Shown here: positions 36,801 to 48,695 of the stretch, in pieces
Layout: the number at the start of each line of letters is the position of its first letter
How positions within the stretch are numbered: position 1 is the first letter of the stretch
Source: Klebsormidium nitens
Lineage: Eukaryota > Streptophyta > Klebsormidiophyceae > Klebsormidiales > Klebsormidiaceae
Assembly (NCBI GenBank): GCA_000708835.1
Contig: DF237041.1
Span: 148,401 to 212,400 of the forward strand
Length of the DNA: 64,000 nucleotides
Reading direction: 5' to 3'
The notes under the pieces: generated by a model
What the model was told of the DNA's origin: nothing
Databases searched by the model: none
Seen by the model: only the letters and a program-made list of their open reading frames with translations
Program-made: the position numbers and the translations under genes

Positions 36801-39800
36801 CTTGGGCCAGACTCGTGCTGCGTTCTTATCGACCTTGAAAGCTGTACATCCTTCGAATTTCGGCACTGCTTCTTCATAGTGCTGGCACCTGAAGCCCGCT
36901 TTCATGCAGACTGATTCTTGGTCGAGGGACCATTTCGCAAGTGCCCTCTTCAACCTCGACACCCTAAAAGCTGTCCCCCAATCTGCAATTTTCCATGCTC
37001 ACGAGTGCTGACTCCGTGAGCTGCCCCCAATTCGCATCTTGATCCTAGGACTATCAACCGTTTCCCTGTCTGTGCAGCCACGCCCCGAGCCGCTCCCCCG
37101 TCTTTTCCTGCGGCACCAGCGCCGGCGCCTGCGCCAGCACCTGCTCCTGCTCCCCCCCAGCCTCCAGTCGTCCGACCGGCGCCGCCTGCCCCCCAGGCTC
37201 AGCCACCGGAAGCCCGGCGCACGGTCGTCGAGCAGGCATGGGCGGAGGCCGTCAAAATCAGGTGAGCGATTATTTCTAGGGGTTGTGGATTGCCGAATAT
37301 ATGAGCGTTTGCAGACTCCGTGTTGGGCTGCAATCATCAAGATAGCTGATGTCCTTATTTAGATGGGGAGGGCCAACGACTTCCTTGGCTTCAGTAGTAT
37401 TGAGCGCGCGTAAGCTGAGGCTGCCAATCGAAGTTGAAAAAATGTGTTCTTCTGTGTTGGAAGGCTTCTACGCGAAAAGGTCGATCGGCTGCCAAGTACA
37501 CACATGGACTGTCCCACCCATGCTTAACGATGGAAGGAAAATTGCGAACTTTGACCGTCGTGCGCCTTTCTGTGAAGAACGGATAACGAGACTGAGAACT
37601 GGGAAGCTCCTGGTTCCCCGTGTAAATTTCTCCAAATTACATCCACCCTTTTGGGCTTGCGTTCAGCAAATCGATTTTGGATGTCTCTCTACAGGACGGA
37701 CCACGAGAAGGAGAAGCGGCGCGAGGAGCGTAAGCTGCGCAAGCAAGAGAAGGTGGAGCGGGAACAAGAGCTGGAGCGCCTCCACGTGGCCCGAGCAGCC
37801 GCTAAGCAACGGAAGGCCGAGGTGAGTGGCGTCTCGCCATCCTAGTTCATTTCACGGCACCAGTGTGGAATCTCCTCACGAGTTGGGTGATCACCCGGTT
37901 CAATGGAGATCCTGCAAGATGCCTGCCTAGTTTTTCTCAAAACCACAGCGATGTCAATCCGGAAATGTGGTCGGAAAAGGGGTAAGGGGGCTCGTTTGTT
38001 GAGTTGTCGTGTTTTATGAAATGTCGGACCAAGTGTTGAGCATCCCCGCTGCATGAACAGTCTGCACGCGATGACGGTGTTCAGCTTCGCCTCGTACCGC
38101 TCCTCTGTTGGTCACTCACCAGTGCCTCGAGGCCGGGTAATTTCCTGGGCCTTTTATAAAGAGACGCCTGAGGCGGCAGCACATACAACCTTACCACTGC
38201 TGTTTCACTAGATATCGTGAAAAGAGGGCACTAGAAGCAGCACACACCAAACTATATTCTGCTGCTCTACCGGAATATCGTAAGAAGACGCCATATACAG
38301 CAGCACACAGATAAGCTCTGCTGCCCAACAGGAAAAGGCGCGGCGTCACAAGGAGCGCAAGGAACGCGAAGAGAGCGAGAGAACGCGCCTGGCGTCGCAA
38401 GCGTCGCAGCGGGTCGACGACGAGAGCCGGGCGAAAGTGGTTGCAGAGGATGAGCAGATACCCCTGCGACCGGAAACCAGGGCGGTAATCGTAGAGGACA
38501 TGGATGTGGATGGAGCGAACGGTGTGGAGGGCGATGTGAATGGGCTCCGGGAAGGTGTGAATGGCCTCGGGGTAGGTGTAAACGGGCTCGGCGAAGGAGT
38601 TGGAGAAGACTCCGAGGACGAGCCCCTGGTTAGGAAGCGGAAAGCAAGGCCGGAATCGGCATCGACCGGGGCGGACGGAGTTCGGGACGCAAACCGGAAC
38701 GGAATTTTTGAGCGAGGCGGGGGAGCGGGGCCTACGGGACGTGATCCCGAGGACGAGCCGATCCGGAGAGGCAAGCTTCGGAAAGTGGCGGAACTGGGAG
38801 AGGCGGAACGGAAAGACGGAAAGGTTTCGGACGGAGTCTCCAAGCTAGAAAGAGGCGAAACGAACGGGGTAAAGGGAGTGTCGGGAAAGGAGCAAAGCAA
38901 CGGGCTCGTGGGGCATGGTACAGGAGAGAAGCGGAAGGCGGAAGCTAAGGATACAGAAAGGGGAGACGGTGCCGGGGGTGGGTTAAGTTTGGGAATAGGG
39001 GGTGGGTTTTGGGTGGGTTTAGAAACGGCTTCAGGGGCAGGGACAGGTTTGAATTTGGGTTTGGGGACTGATTCCGGTGCGGCGAACGGTTCAAAGGCGG
39101 GGACGGTTCCGGTTGAGAATGAACAAAGGAAAAGGCAAAAAGTGAACGTCGTTGACCTGGCAAGTTCCGAGGAGGAAGCGGTTCACGGTGAAATGGAAAA
39201 CGAGGCCGATGCAAAGAGGAGGGCGGAAAAGGGGAAGGCCAAAGTGGAAGAAGATTCCGAGATGGAAGCGGGCGGAACGACGCAAATGGGAACGGAGACG
39301 GAACAAGACGGAACGGGGATGGTTGTTGAAGAGGGCGGAACAGGACAAACAGAAACGGAAACGGAAGAGGGCGGAACGGAAAAGGAAGCGGAAACGAGGA
39401 GAGCGATCGTGGCAGACGATGATCCGAGGGAGGTCTTGGCGGGGCGGGCAAAGCGGAAACTGCGGCGGTTGGTCGATATTCTAAAGAGTGCGACGGCTCT
39501 TACGAAGGAAGAAGCGCTGGCGGAGGAGGCCTCTCCAGACGGGCCGCGAGAGCCGCCGTTTCTGCGCCCTGCAAAGACTGCCCCTGGTGTGAAAACAACC
39601 CCGGGTGGGAAAGCGCCCGCCATTGCAAAGAAGTCCCCTGCACTGAAAGCTACGCCCATCCTGAAAGCTTCCAGCGACGAGCGGGAGCTTCTTAGCCAAA
39701 CCTTGCCCGCGAATGATGCGGCGGGGCCGTCGGGCGCAAATGGAAACCCTACGGAAAAGCTCCAAGGGGAAGCTTCTGAACCGGCTGGCGAGGATCTACA

Positions 39801-40937
39801 CCAAGCTCCTACGGAGCCTGGGCCGTCCGATGTGAACGGGCACCCGCCGGTGGACGAGAACGGAGCGTACACCACTCCCGACTCGGTGTTTTTCGAATTC
39901 GACGAGGTTCGAAAGGAGTCGGACGTCCTTCCCGGGCACTACTGGGCGCTGTACGACGAAGCGGACGGCATGCCCCGATTCTACGGGCGCATCGACGCGG
40001 TTTGCGCTAACCCGTTCCGGGTGAACCTGACCTGGCTAGAGGCGACCGAGAAGAACCGCGCGGCGTTCTACGGGCGGCACCCCCCGCTGCGGATGGATGA
40101 GATCAGCCCGGGGACGGGGGAGTTTATATTCGGACAGAGCACGCACTTCAATTCGGTCAACAGCCTGGCATATCGGCAGACGGCAATCGAGCCGTTGGAG
40201 GGCGGCGCAAAACTCTTCCCCCGGTGCGGGGAGATCTGGGCGATGTTCGATGCGGAGAGGGGTGCGAAGCGAGACCGGGGGGGCGAGGAAAAGGCAGCGT
40301 TACAGTATGAGTTAGTGGAGATTGTCGGCATTGATGGGGGGTATACGGTGACGAAGCTGGTGCGGTTGCCGCGACACCCGACGCTGTTCCAAGCGGTGCG
40401 GGGGCCGAACGGGAAGCCGCTCAGAGTGCCCGTCAAACCTGCGGTAAGCTTGCCGGTCATTGAACCAGCGGTGTAATTCTGGCCTTGTCTCAGACATAAA
40501 TCAAGATGGAGGGGTTAGGGAAGGATTCTGAAATTGTGCCTCAAACCCACACGAAGCATACATTGACCTTGCGTGTTCAGAATGAAGGTGGTAAGGGTTC
40601 ATCCATTTCTCGATTCTTCACGCACTGCTTCGTCGTGCTTCCTCTTTGCTCTCGGACATGGAGCAGTTCCAGCTCCTTACTTCAATCACCGGCAAAAGTT
40701 GGTAGTCAAACGACTCTTAGTAGTACGACTAACCACACACTTCCCTCAGGCCGTCACCAGTGAATGACCTCTCTCAGGCCTTCGCCATTGCTAAACTTGG
40801 ATAATTCCATGCAGGACGTTCCGCTCTTCTCGCATCGAGTTCTTGGGAAACGGGTGCCTAGAAACCTGATCGAAGTGAATGGAACGAGCCGGAACGTCGA
40901 AGTCTGGGAGCTTGACCCAGCGGCTCTTCCCTACTAG
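33850..40937 (+). CDS. J-domain co-chaperone with Q/P/G-rich tract, zinc-ribbon and DUF3444
   Basis: Plant-type DnaJ-DUF3444 protein of 1445 residues. Exons: 33850-34194, 35048-36494, 37078-37261, 37695-37821, 38332-40443 and 40815-40937; phases match throughout. Residues 1-80 hold the family's N-terminal helices (MAEKDWEGAKRIWLKAQRL). The J domain is at about 81-145 (DYYGILDV, HPDKN; the HPD Hsp70-activating triad is intact) and is interrupted by intron 1 just after HPDKNQ. Residues about 170-540 are a degenerate QPG/QTGQP/Tyr tract. A cysteine-rich zinc-ribbon follows (CKCPSCFQRYTFPVESMGKY, then CKCR). A charged coiled-coil region (DHEKEKRREERKLRKQEK) and a long acidic segment come next. 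The C-terminal DUF3444 domain (VFFEFDEVRKESDVLPGHYW, FYGRIDAV, NLTWLEA) ends in the typical FSHRV...WELDPAALPY on the last small exon. The ATG at 33850 precedes the conserved helices. Confidence 0.92.
36760..36822 (+). repeat. Possible decayed copy of the zinc-ribbon exon end in intron 2
   Basis: Sequence with TCATGCTTTTGCC, then GTCGAGAGCCTTGGGC and TGCTGC, parallels the exon 2 segment at about 36368-36425 (TCGTGCTTTCAG, GTCGAGAGCATGGGC, TACTGC). Translated, the intronic copy reads SCFCQKCVLVESLG against SCFQRYTFPVESMG. It is weaker than the other cases and could be chance. Confidence 0.35.
38140..38345 (+). repeat. Tandem copies of the intron 4 / exon 5 acceptor region
   Basis: Three to four imperfect units of about 61 bases end at the true exon. 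Each contains GCAGCACA, then CTGCTG plus a pyrimidine-rich stretch, then an exon-like purine run: CACTAG/ATATCGTGAAAAGAGG, TACCGG/AATATCGTAAGAAGACG, and the real AACAG/GAAAAGGCGCGG at 38331/38332. A fourth, partial unit is TTATAAAGAGACGCC at about 38154. The first copy keeps an AG; the second has lost it. Confidence 0.65.
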
Positions 40938-43572
40938 TCTGGGTCTGGTAGTTTGATCCACTTTCCATAGAATCCAAGTCCAGATTTCCGACTATTGCCC
41001 ACATGAGGCCATACTTGATTTTGACTTGAGAGAGGCGGTTTCGCAGGAACCGACAGTAAAAATTGCTGCTTTATGCAGATTGTGATTTGTCCAGCTCAGT
41101 CGCTTGTACAGGTTGATAGAAGAACACTGACTCTCCGAGTCGTTAAAAGAGAATTCGGAGATGCAATTGCAGAACGATCTCGACACTGATTGGATCCTGG
41201 AACCATAAATCTGTTCCTCTATTGAGGGTGACCAGGAGCCCGTGGCCCTGGAAGCACATCATTGCCTAACGATGTGCTCCTCAAAAGAAAGAAAGCTCGC
41301 ATGTGTGACGTGTGGGCACTACTTGTTGACATTTATTCGGCTTATACATGTGCCCCGTCGTGTTCAGGCCGAGGGCGAAGTTGACCTGTCACTTTAAGCT
41401 GGCATATGCCATCATAACCGTAATACAAGCAAATACTGACTGAACTTGGACTTGAAAGCTCAGTGTGTACCTTCTTCGTAACTTTATAAGCTGCCATCGA
41501 TCTAGAGCTGTAGTCTAGAACAGCTTATTACTTGTCATATAGGTACATGTATACTGCTCAATCGGACATCATTATGCTCAGTGCGTGCGTACCACGCAGC
41601 GCCTGACTCGATCATGAATAGTCGGGCCGCCACTTGGTCTCTTGTTGAAGTTGTGGCGGCCGCCATGATTGCCGCGCATGCCATGCATCATTGGCCATCA
41701 TGGGGCAGTTATGATACTGGTAACTCTCATTGCACTTAGGAGCCATTTCACTTAGGATCCGAGCTACCCGGGCAAACAAACTAAAAATCTTAACCAAACT
41801 AACCACCCGCTCCGCACTCAAACCCACCCTACCCGTCTCCCGGGCGCCTACCTATCCAAAATGATATGGCTCGAGTGAAATGGGAGTTACCCGAGTGCAC
41901 TTTAATGGTCCTTTTCAGCCCGGTGGAAATCGCGGCAGGTTCCGCGCGCAAGGAGTATAAAGCAGCATAAGCTATGTGACCGTGTGGAAATGTGACCGCA
42001 CGAATTAACTTGAATATCTTGCCCGTGCGCCGTGCTCCCGCCGGTACTGCCTACTACTGCGGCGTGCCGCCCGAGATTTTGTGCGCCGCGCAAAATCGCC
42101 AGGAAAATGGGGCAAAATTCGGCCGAATATTCGTTCCGGTTCCGGCGTCTGCAATCTCCTAGGAAATAGTTTCGTGCCGAAAACTACCTGCTTTCAGCAG
42201 CGTAACATGCGAGGTCGGAATGCCCGTAGTGTTACCAGGAGCGACAAACACTGCAAGTTTCGAGAGGTGTTCGGCCCGGTGAAAAACGTGCTCGTGACGT
42301 TGAAAACCCGTTTAATTGGGCATACCTGCAAAACGCGCTCTCAAAACGCGCTTTCTGGCCGGCCAGGTGGGCCTCCGGCACCTCATCTAACAATACGCGT
42401 GACGTCGTCTCGAATGTCGTCATTTCCCGGTCAGACCACGGTGTGTGGGCGGGGCTCGTCACCGGGCGGACCGTATGTAGGAAGTACAGTTCTCCCGGTC
42501 TCATATTAGCTCTCGGTTGAACGCATCCCTGAGGGAGCCCTCCGACGTCAATGCCGATGCACAAGACGTGCGGCACGCCAATCATCACCCGTGACGTGCG
42601 GAATCAGGTCCGTGTCAACCGGTTCGTAACGCAAAGCTAAACGCGCAGTGTGCGTCGCCTGCTGATGCAGTCGGTTCACTGCAAACCATGGGCGATGCTG
42701 ACTCAGAAGAAGTCCAGTAACGGACTCGACCGCTCTAATCTGCCGGTTGCCATTGCTGCTCACAATCTCGCAACTTGACTGTAGACCTAGGTTTGGCATA
42801 GCCAAGTACACCTGTAGGTTTGGGCTCATATTACCGGTGTTGAAGTTATCTTTGAAGAAGGTGGATTCCAGCTACACTCGATTCGAGATTTCACTCAGAA
42901 TGACCAGACGTAATAATAATACTAGTGCTGAGTAGGTTGTACTACGTCAGTTACTTCTTAGCTGGGACGTACCTGCTTAGCAGGACCACCTCAGTGTGGC
43001 ACCCTAGCATCATGTTAGTGTCAGCTGAAGCTCGCAGCATGTCGCGGCCTTTTACCCCTTGCCATAAAGGTCGAGACTGGTCGTACGGAAAGTTCAACTC
43101 CTCACTTCTGCTGATGCGACAATCATAAGAAGCAAGAGGGAACAGCGATAGAGTGCTACTTAGGAAGAATCCATGTGCAATCTATACCGTAGCAGTATCA
43201 TGGATAGAGGATCGCCAAACCCCGGCACAGACTATGACTCTGAGTATCAGGCTGGCCTTCTCACAGCAATAGTCAGCGCACCATACCTCATTTGGGTAAG
43301 TAAATTTAGGATGCTTTTCCCCTCGAATTTCTGAACGGCAATCTCTTGCCAACAGCTGGCTCCCAGACTGGTACTAAAGCGCTGCAATTGGCCGTTCCTG
43401 CTTTGATAAACTCAGAAAGGCGCCAACACCTTCACTGCCCTATCCTCTCAGGCTGGTCGTCACAACTTTTGCATCGGCTACGGGGCAGTGACTCTCCCTT
43501 TCAAAGCTCTCTGCAGCAGCCCACAATACTTCTCCCCCACCAGTCAAAGGGCGCAATCCGCACCCCCCAACA
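40938..43572. other. Intergenic region without recognisable gene
   Basis: Separates the J-domain gene from the secreted root-cap-type gene; both are on the plus strand. It holds the 3' flank of one and the promoter of the other. No exon, RNA gene or repeat family was recognised. Confidence 0.4.
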
Positions 43573-46500
43573 ATGGCCCCTACGCAGCAAGCTTTCCGCG
43601 CGAGCCGCCTCGTCGTTGCGGTGCTTTTGATCTCCTCTGGTGGGGCGGCCTTCGCCAACAAGTGCTGCACGGAGCTGAACTTGTTTCAGCAGCCAGCGGG
43701 TGCAGCTGCCCCGGTCTATGTGCGCTCCTTCCCCGTGCCCGGGGATGACGGGATTCCGGACCCGGGAGCAGGGCTGTTTTTCACGTGCACGCAACAGGTG
43801 AGCATCACAGGAAATTCTGGCTGCTAACCGTGCTGATTACCAGACTCGAGTCTCAGGTTATTTGTAGCCTTGTTTCAAGGCTGGTTACCGCCCAGATCTG
43901 GCTACTGGACACTCAACCACTTTGAATACAGCCCATAGCCAGCTCATAACCATCATGGTTATGGGCCAAAAACTCCTGTGCATCCTTGACACCGGAACTA
44001 GTCTTGTGCAGAATGGCTCAGACACAGTAAGGTTAGTGCTGTGAAGAGTGCTTTCTAACCCTCCAACCCCCTGGAATAGAGCTTCAACGGGGCCAGGGAA
44101 GGATAGCGCAAAGATAGCGAATCGCACAACCTATGATTCAGTTTCTTGTAGAGCCCAATGAGTCACCACCAAGCGACTGTCTTCTGAGCATGTGCTATCA
44201 CTTGAGGCAAGTCTCGAAAGCCCGCGTGTTGCATTGAGGAAAAGGTCCGCCCCTCTTGCAAAAGGCTTCTCAACATTCTTCTGAAGCGGACTTGTAAGCC
44301 CACCTTGCAAACTCCCCACGTGGTTCAGATTAACTCTACAGCTTGGCAAGGAAAACGTACGGTGATTTCTATGTAGCGCTGAAGGATAGAAAGGGGTGGT
44401 TGTTCTGGGGGGTTTTGGGTGGATACGAGAGTGGAGCAAAACAGAGTCGTGTCCAACTTCTATCTCTTCACTTCTTGATAATTGAGTCAAAGTAGCCGTT
44501 TTGAATAGAACCGACTTCGACTGATATCCTTGTCGAAGCCCAACTACATGACGTCAGCAACGTAACAGCTGAAGATCCCCCACACCCTACTGTCCAGCCT
44601 GCGTGCGTCGACAAGCAGGGCACATGCGCGCCTGGAGCATGATAGAGTCATGTCAAACTTCTATCTCTTTACTGCTTGATAATCGAATCAAAGTAGCCGT
44701 TTGGAATAGAATTGACTTCGACTGATATCCTTGTCGAAGCCCAACTACATGACGTCAGCAACGTAACAGCTGAAGACCCCCCACACCCTACTGTCCAGCC
44801 TGCGTGCGTCGACAAGCAGGGCGCGTGCGCGCCCGCCAAGACGATCGACAAGATCACCAAGAAGCCCGTGTGGAACTGCTACTGCGTCATCGACCCCAAG
44901 AAGGGCTGCAAGACCCGGCGCCGCTCAAGGGCCCTTCTGCAGACGGAGACCATAAACTGCTGCTCCGGTGAGGCTGGCAGAAGCTGTCCTGATCCTGAAA
45001 ACCCCTGAAGCTCCATCTCGGTCGACTTTCGCACCAGCATTACGACAGACTGCGGATTCGCTTCGCAAGACAGCCGACCGAAGCAATTGGGACTGCTCTG
45101 ACTTGTCCATATCTTTCAGCAGTCAATCGAAGTGCACTGACGTTGATCCTAGTCCTTTCCTTTTTGATCGCAGCTGGAATTGGCGACCCCCACTTCACAT
45201 CGCTCCAAGGGCAGGGCTACGACTTCCAGGGCTTCGGCGGCGCCTCGTTCTGCCTCCTGTCGCAGCACAACATGCACATCAACGCGCGTTTTATCGCCGG
45301 CGCGGCGGCAAACTCAACCCAAACGTGGATGGACGCCCTATCGCTTATGACGGTCGGGGCGGACGGGGCCAGCCACACCCTCGAGCTGTCTCTGGGGCAG
45401 GTGAGGATCCCGATCTAGTTCGTATGAGCTGCTAGAAACTTATTCATATGTGCGTGCATTTAAGAGCTTGGAGCTCACCCGCCGCTTAGCAAGCTCGTGA
45501 GCATTCTGTTTCTCAGGGACAGGCCATCGGGCAACTGGGGAAGTTGATTCTGCCCTTTCTGCTTGCGCTCAGTGTCGAATCCCGTTCGGTTGTCGCATCT
45601 GGGCCCTGTCTTTTGCCCCACACGAGAGCAGCTACTCATTCCCGTGCTGCCCAGCTCCGGGACTCCCTTCTCCATTTTTGACAACTCTTTTCATCGAAGT
45701 CAATGATTGTCTACCGTGAGGTGCCAGCTGTCACCAAGACGCTGACAGCTGTCCGTCCGGAATCGGTTACCTGGGGTTCGTTCAAAGTACCCACCGCCGT
45801 CACGTTATTCTTTCTTGCGTCGTAAAATTCACCAACTTACTCAAACAGCTGATCCTATGCGCTTCTGATCCTGTCCGAACAGCTTCATTTTTGACTTCGT
45901 AAAACAATTTGGTCCTTATACCGTCCAAAAAGCTTCGACTCTGGCCCCGTCTGAAGAGCTTCGTCTCAGATCCCATCCGGAAAGCTTTGATCATCATAGA
46001 TTACCAGAATAAGTTCGTCTTGCTCCTGTCCGGGAGCCTCCAGCTGTGGATAATTTCGGAGAGCTTCTCTCTTGTGTCTGAAAAGCTCAAATCATAGTCA
46101 CTCAGCGAACCTTCCCCAGCTCACCATCGCCTTTCCCCCAGGTCGTGTCCGAGGACGCATGGACCGTCCGCTTCGATGACGCGCCCGTCGCGCTGCCCGA
46201 CCCGTCCGCCACGTGGCTCGATGACGTCATCCATCTGGAGCGGGAGGAGAGCCACCGGCTGACGTTGCTGGTCAAGGACCGGGTGTGCCTCGAGATCTTC
46301 GTGCTGTACGACGAGAACATCGCCCCGGTGGAACTCCCCGACCGCCCGTACGGGGGCCGGTACCTCAACTTCCAAATCAGCATGCTGGTCGCCGCGAACG
46401 ACGCGCACGGGGTGCTTGGGCAGACGGTCCGGCCCACCGGGTAAGTTTGTGAAGAAACCTGTTAGTCGAATGGAGCGTTCTCTGTTTGTGTTCTGCTGAG

Positions 46501-47066
46501 TGCATTCAAGTGCATTAACTCGTGTGCTGGTTGTTTCTCATGGTGAAAGGTGCAGCCTCGTCTCTGGTTCCAGATTTCGGACAATGATTGAGTACTCTAT
46601 ATCGTGTAAGGCTCGGATGACAAAAACCTGGCAAAGTTGTCGATATTAACGAATGCGATAGCCTGACAAGAAACGGATGGACTCAAGAACAAAGGAATCG
46701 GGGGAGAGAATCGAACGGCTTTTAGGCAACGAACGAGTTCGAAGGAAGATCAACTGTATCGCAATTCTAAGTTGAGATGCTTTCGAATCCAACGGCCTTT
46801 CACAGCACCGTCTACGAACTTCCCGCACATCCCGCAGGAACGGCGCCTCCATCGTGGAGGGAAAAGACCTCGACTACGTCACGTCCTCGCTGACGTCATC
46901 TGACTGCACGTTCGACCGCTACCGCGGCGACCGGGACGATCTGACGGCCACGAACGCGCGCCAGGTGCTGTCCGTCGGATTGGATGGCCACGAGGACGAG
47001 ACCCCCCTCGTCACCTTTAGCTCTGGAAACGGAATCAAGTGGAGCGTTTCAGTCGCTGACAATTGA
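43573..47066 (+). CDS. Secreted Cys-rich protein with GDPH motif and root-cap-type C-terminal domain
   Basis: Likely an extracellular protein; plant relatives with this domain are abundant in root caps and other secretory cells, and their biochemical role is unknown. Exons: 43573-43797, a tentative 20-base exon 44012-44031, 44759-44967, 45174-45400, 46142-46440 and 46838-47066. With the small exon all phases agree and give 402 residues; exons from 44967 onward are secure. A signal peptide (LVVAVLLISSGGAAFA) precedes KCCTELN. A basic Cys-rich exon follows (CVDKQGACAPAKTIDK, CYCVIDPKKGCKTRRR). The next exon begins GIGDPHFTSLQGQGYDFQG, a von-Willebrand-D-like GDPH start. Exon 5 contains ANDAHGVLGQTVRPTG, matching the DAHGVLGQTYRP signature of the root-cap family. 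Before exon 3 lies a 201-base tandem duplication carrying part of that exon. Confidence 0.82.
44434..44840 (+). repeat. 201-base tandem duplication including the start of an exon
   Basis: Two adjacent copies share GTCAAACTTCTATCTCTT-like starts, then CTTGATAAT, GACTTCGACTGATATCCTTG, ACATGACGTCAGCAACGTAA, CCTGCGTGCGTCGACAAGCA. The first copy starts near 44434 and the second near 44636. The second continues into the full exon ending at 44967. The first stops after GCGCGCCTGGAGCATGA, which puts an in-frame TGA in the truncated exon and lacks the donor. High similarity implies a recent event. Confidence 0.9.
45860..46095 (+). repeat. Diverged minisatellite (GTCCGAAnAGCTTC) in the intron before exon 46142
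   Basis: Seven or so degenerate units with the core (C/G)TCCG(A/G)A(A/C)AGCTTC recur every 24-52 bases: CTGTCCGAACAGCTTC at 45871, CCGTCCAAAAAGCTTCGACT at about 45925, CCGTCTGAAGAGCTTCGTCT, ATCCGGAAAGCTTTGATC, CTGTCCGGGAGCC, TTCGGAGAGCTTC and GTCTGAAAAGCTC. The core resembles words at the start of the next exon (GTGTCCGAGGAC, CCGTCCGCTTCGATGAC), so an exon origin is possible but unproven. Confidence 0.55.
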
Positions 47067-48695
47067 GGTCAAAGGGCTTTTAGGTTGACGGCGGGTTGAA
47101 TGTTTTGCCAAAACTGCGGGGTTGCCTGAAGATGGCATACAGAACCTCAGAACGACGGTTAAGTAGAGGGCTTGAGTGCGTGAACTTTCAAACGCCTTCA
47201 GGGCTCGGTCTTCAGTCATGGATTTCTAGGGAGGAGGGGGGTTTGAAATGACGTCGTAGACGTTCCAAGAAACAAGTCAAGGTTTTGATTTCGGGAAGAG
47301 GGAACGGCAGAAAACAGAGGAGGAGACGGCTCGGAATGAGCCTCGAGTAACGAACCAGTCGGAATCAGTTTGCTACGTGCTTTCTCATGTATACTATCTT
47401 TGCGTCGTCATCAGTGCTTAGCACTGAGCAAAGCTTTTGGGTCAAACGTAAGGACGACCGTCAAGCAGCATCCGTGGTCGATTCCCGTATTTACAGTTGT
47501 TCATGCTTTTGGACAGCAGGCCCCCTCCTTTCATCTAGTCAAAGTCATTGGACCAGACAAACTTTAGTCAAAGTCACGTATTTCTGATTTCTTACTGTGT
47601 GTTTGTTCGTGTATCATAGTAGTATGAACATTTCCAGATGTGTAGGTGTTTGTGGAAAAGCTGAGTCAAGTAGACACGGCTTGAATAGGACTTGGTGTTT
47701 CTATTTGATGTTGAAGGGATCTGGGGAAGGCCGGGCTAAGTCAACCATCAGCTTTTATGTGCTTTGTCGTGTTCAGGCAAAGATTGACAATTCCTCTCTA
47801 CTTGCATATGCCATCCATATAAGACCTTAAGCGAACAAGCTGCAGGACTTGCATGTGTACGAACGTTGTGCAGCTTTCAGCATGTAGGGCTGTTTAAGCA
47901 TGCTACCTAAGCAATACGTGTTGGTTTAGTTGGACGATTTCAGGTTCGATCTACAGTCGATGTTCGACTTAGGAGAATTGAAGAATTGACAGCATGAAGC
48001 AGACCTCACCTTTTAGTCTAGGCCGTCAGTCACCAGCCATGCAATGATCAGGATTCCCCCGCCCTTGCGACGGTGTATTATATACGATGCGATGGTCCAC
48101 ATGCGGGCTTGTGATATGCTGCATGCGCGGACGAGCAGCAGTGGCCCGCCGGAAATTAGAGTCAGTGGACAGCATAAGTTAGCCATTGAATGTCGTGCAG
48201 CGGCATGCTGTATCATGCGCGGAAAGTGCATTTTATTTGGCATCATTACAGCCCATGCAGACCAACATCAATGACACAGCATATCAACGAAAAGGACTTC
48301 GAACACATCGCAAGCTGCAAGCTAGAACGATCGTTGTGCTTCTTTTGCTTGCTGGTAAATCGGGGAACGCCGTTTCTCATGACAGAAAGAGTCAGTGTCT
48401 ACTCCACAAAGCAAGCACGCGGAAGTACGGCTTCCCCTATGGCACCGGAAGAAGACAGGTCATGTTGGAGAAGCCTAAGGACTCTTGGGGCCCCGAACTT
48501 TTACGAGGGCTAAATTCCGCGGAGTCCAATAAATTTGCTTTGACGAAGAATCGTAGGTTGGACCTCAGTTGAACGTAAGTAAGATCTTGTCATGTGGAAC
48601 ATTTGAGGTCTGTCTCATAAGCTTAAGTTGTGTCATCAGTGAGCGCTTTCGATCTTAATAAGGGCTGCTTCCACAAAAGCTCGCAGAAACCTTAC
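47067..48695. other. Intergenic region without recognisable gene
   Basis: Between the convergent root-cap-type gene and the F-box-like frame. A plus-strand frame near 48186-48572 is open, but its residue pattern and overlap with other open frames give no reason to call it a gene. No repeats stand out. Confidence 0.35.
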
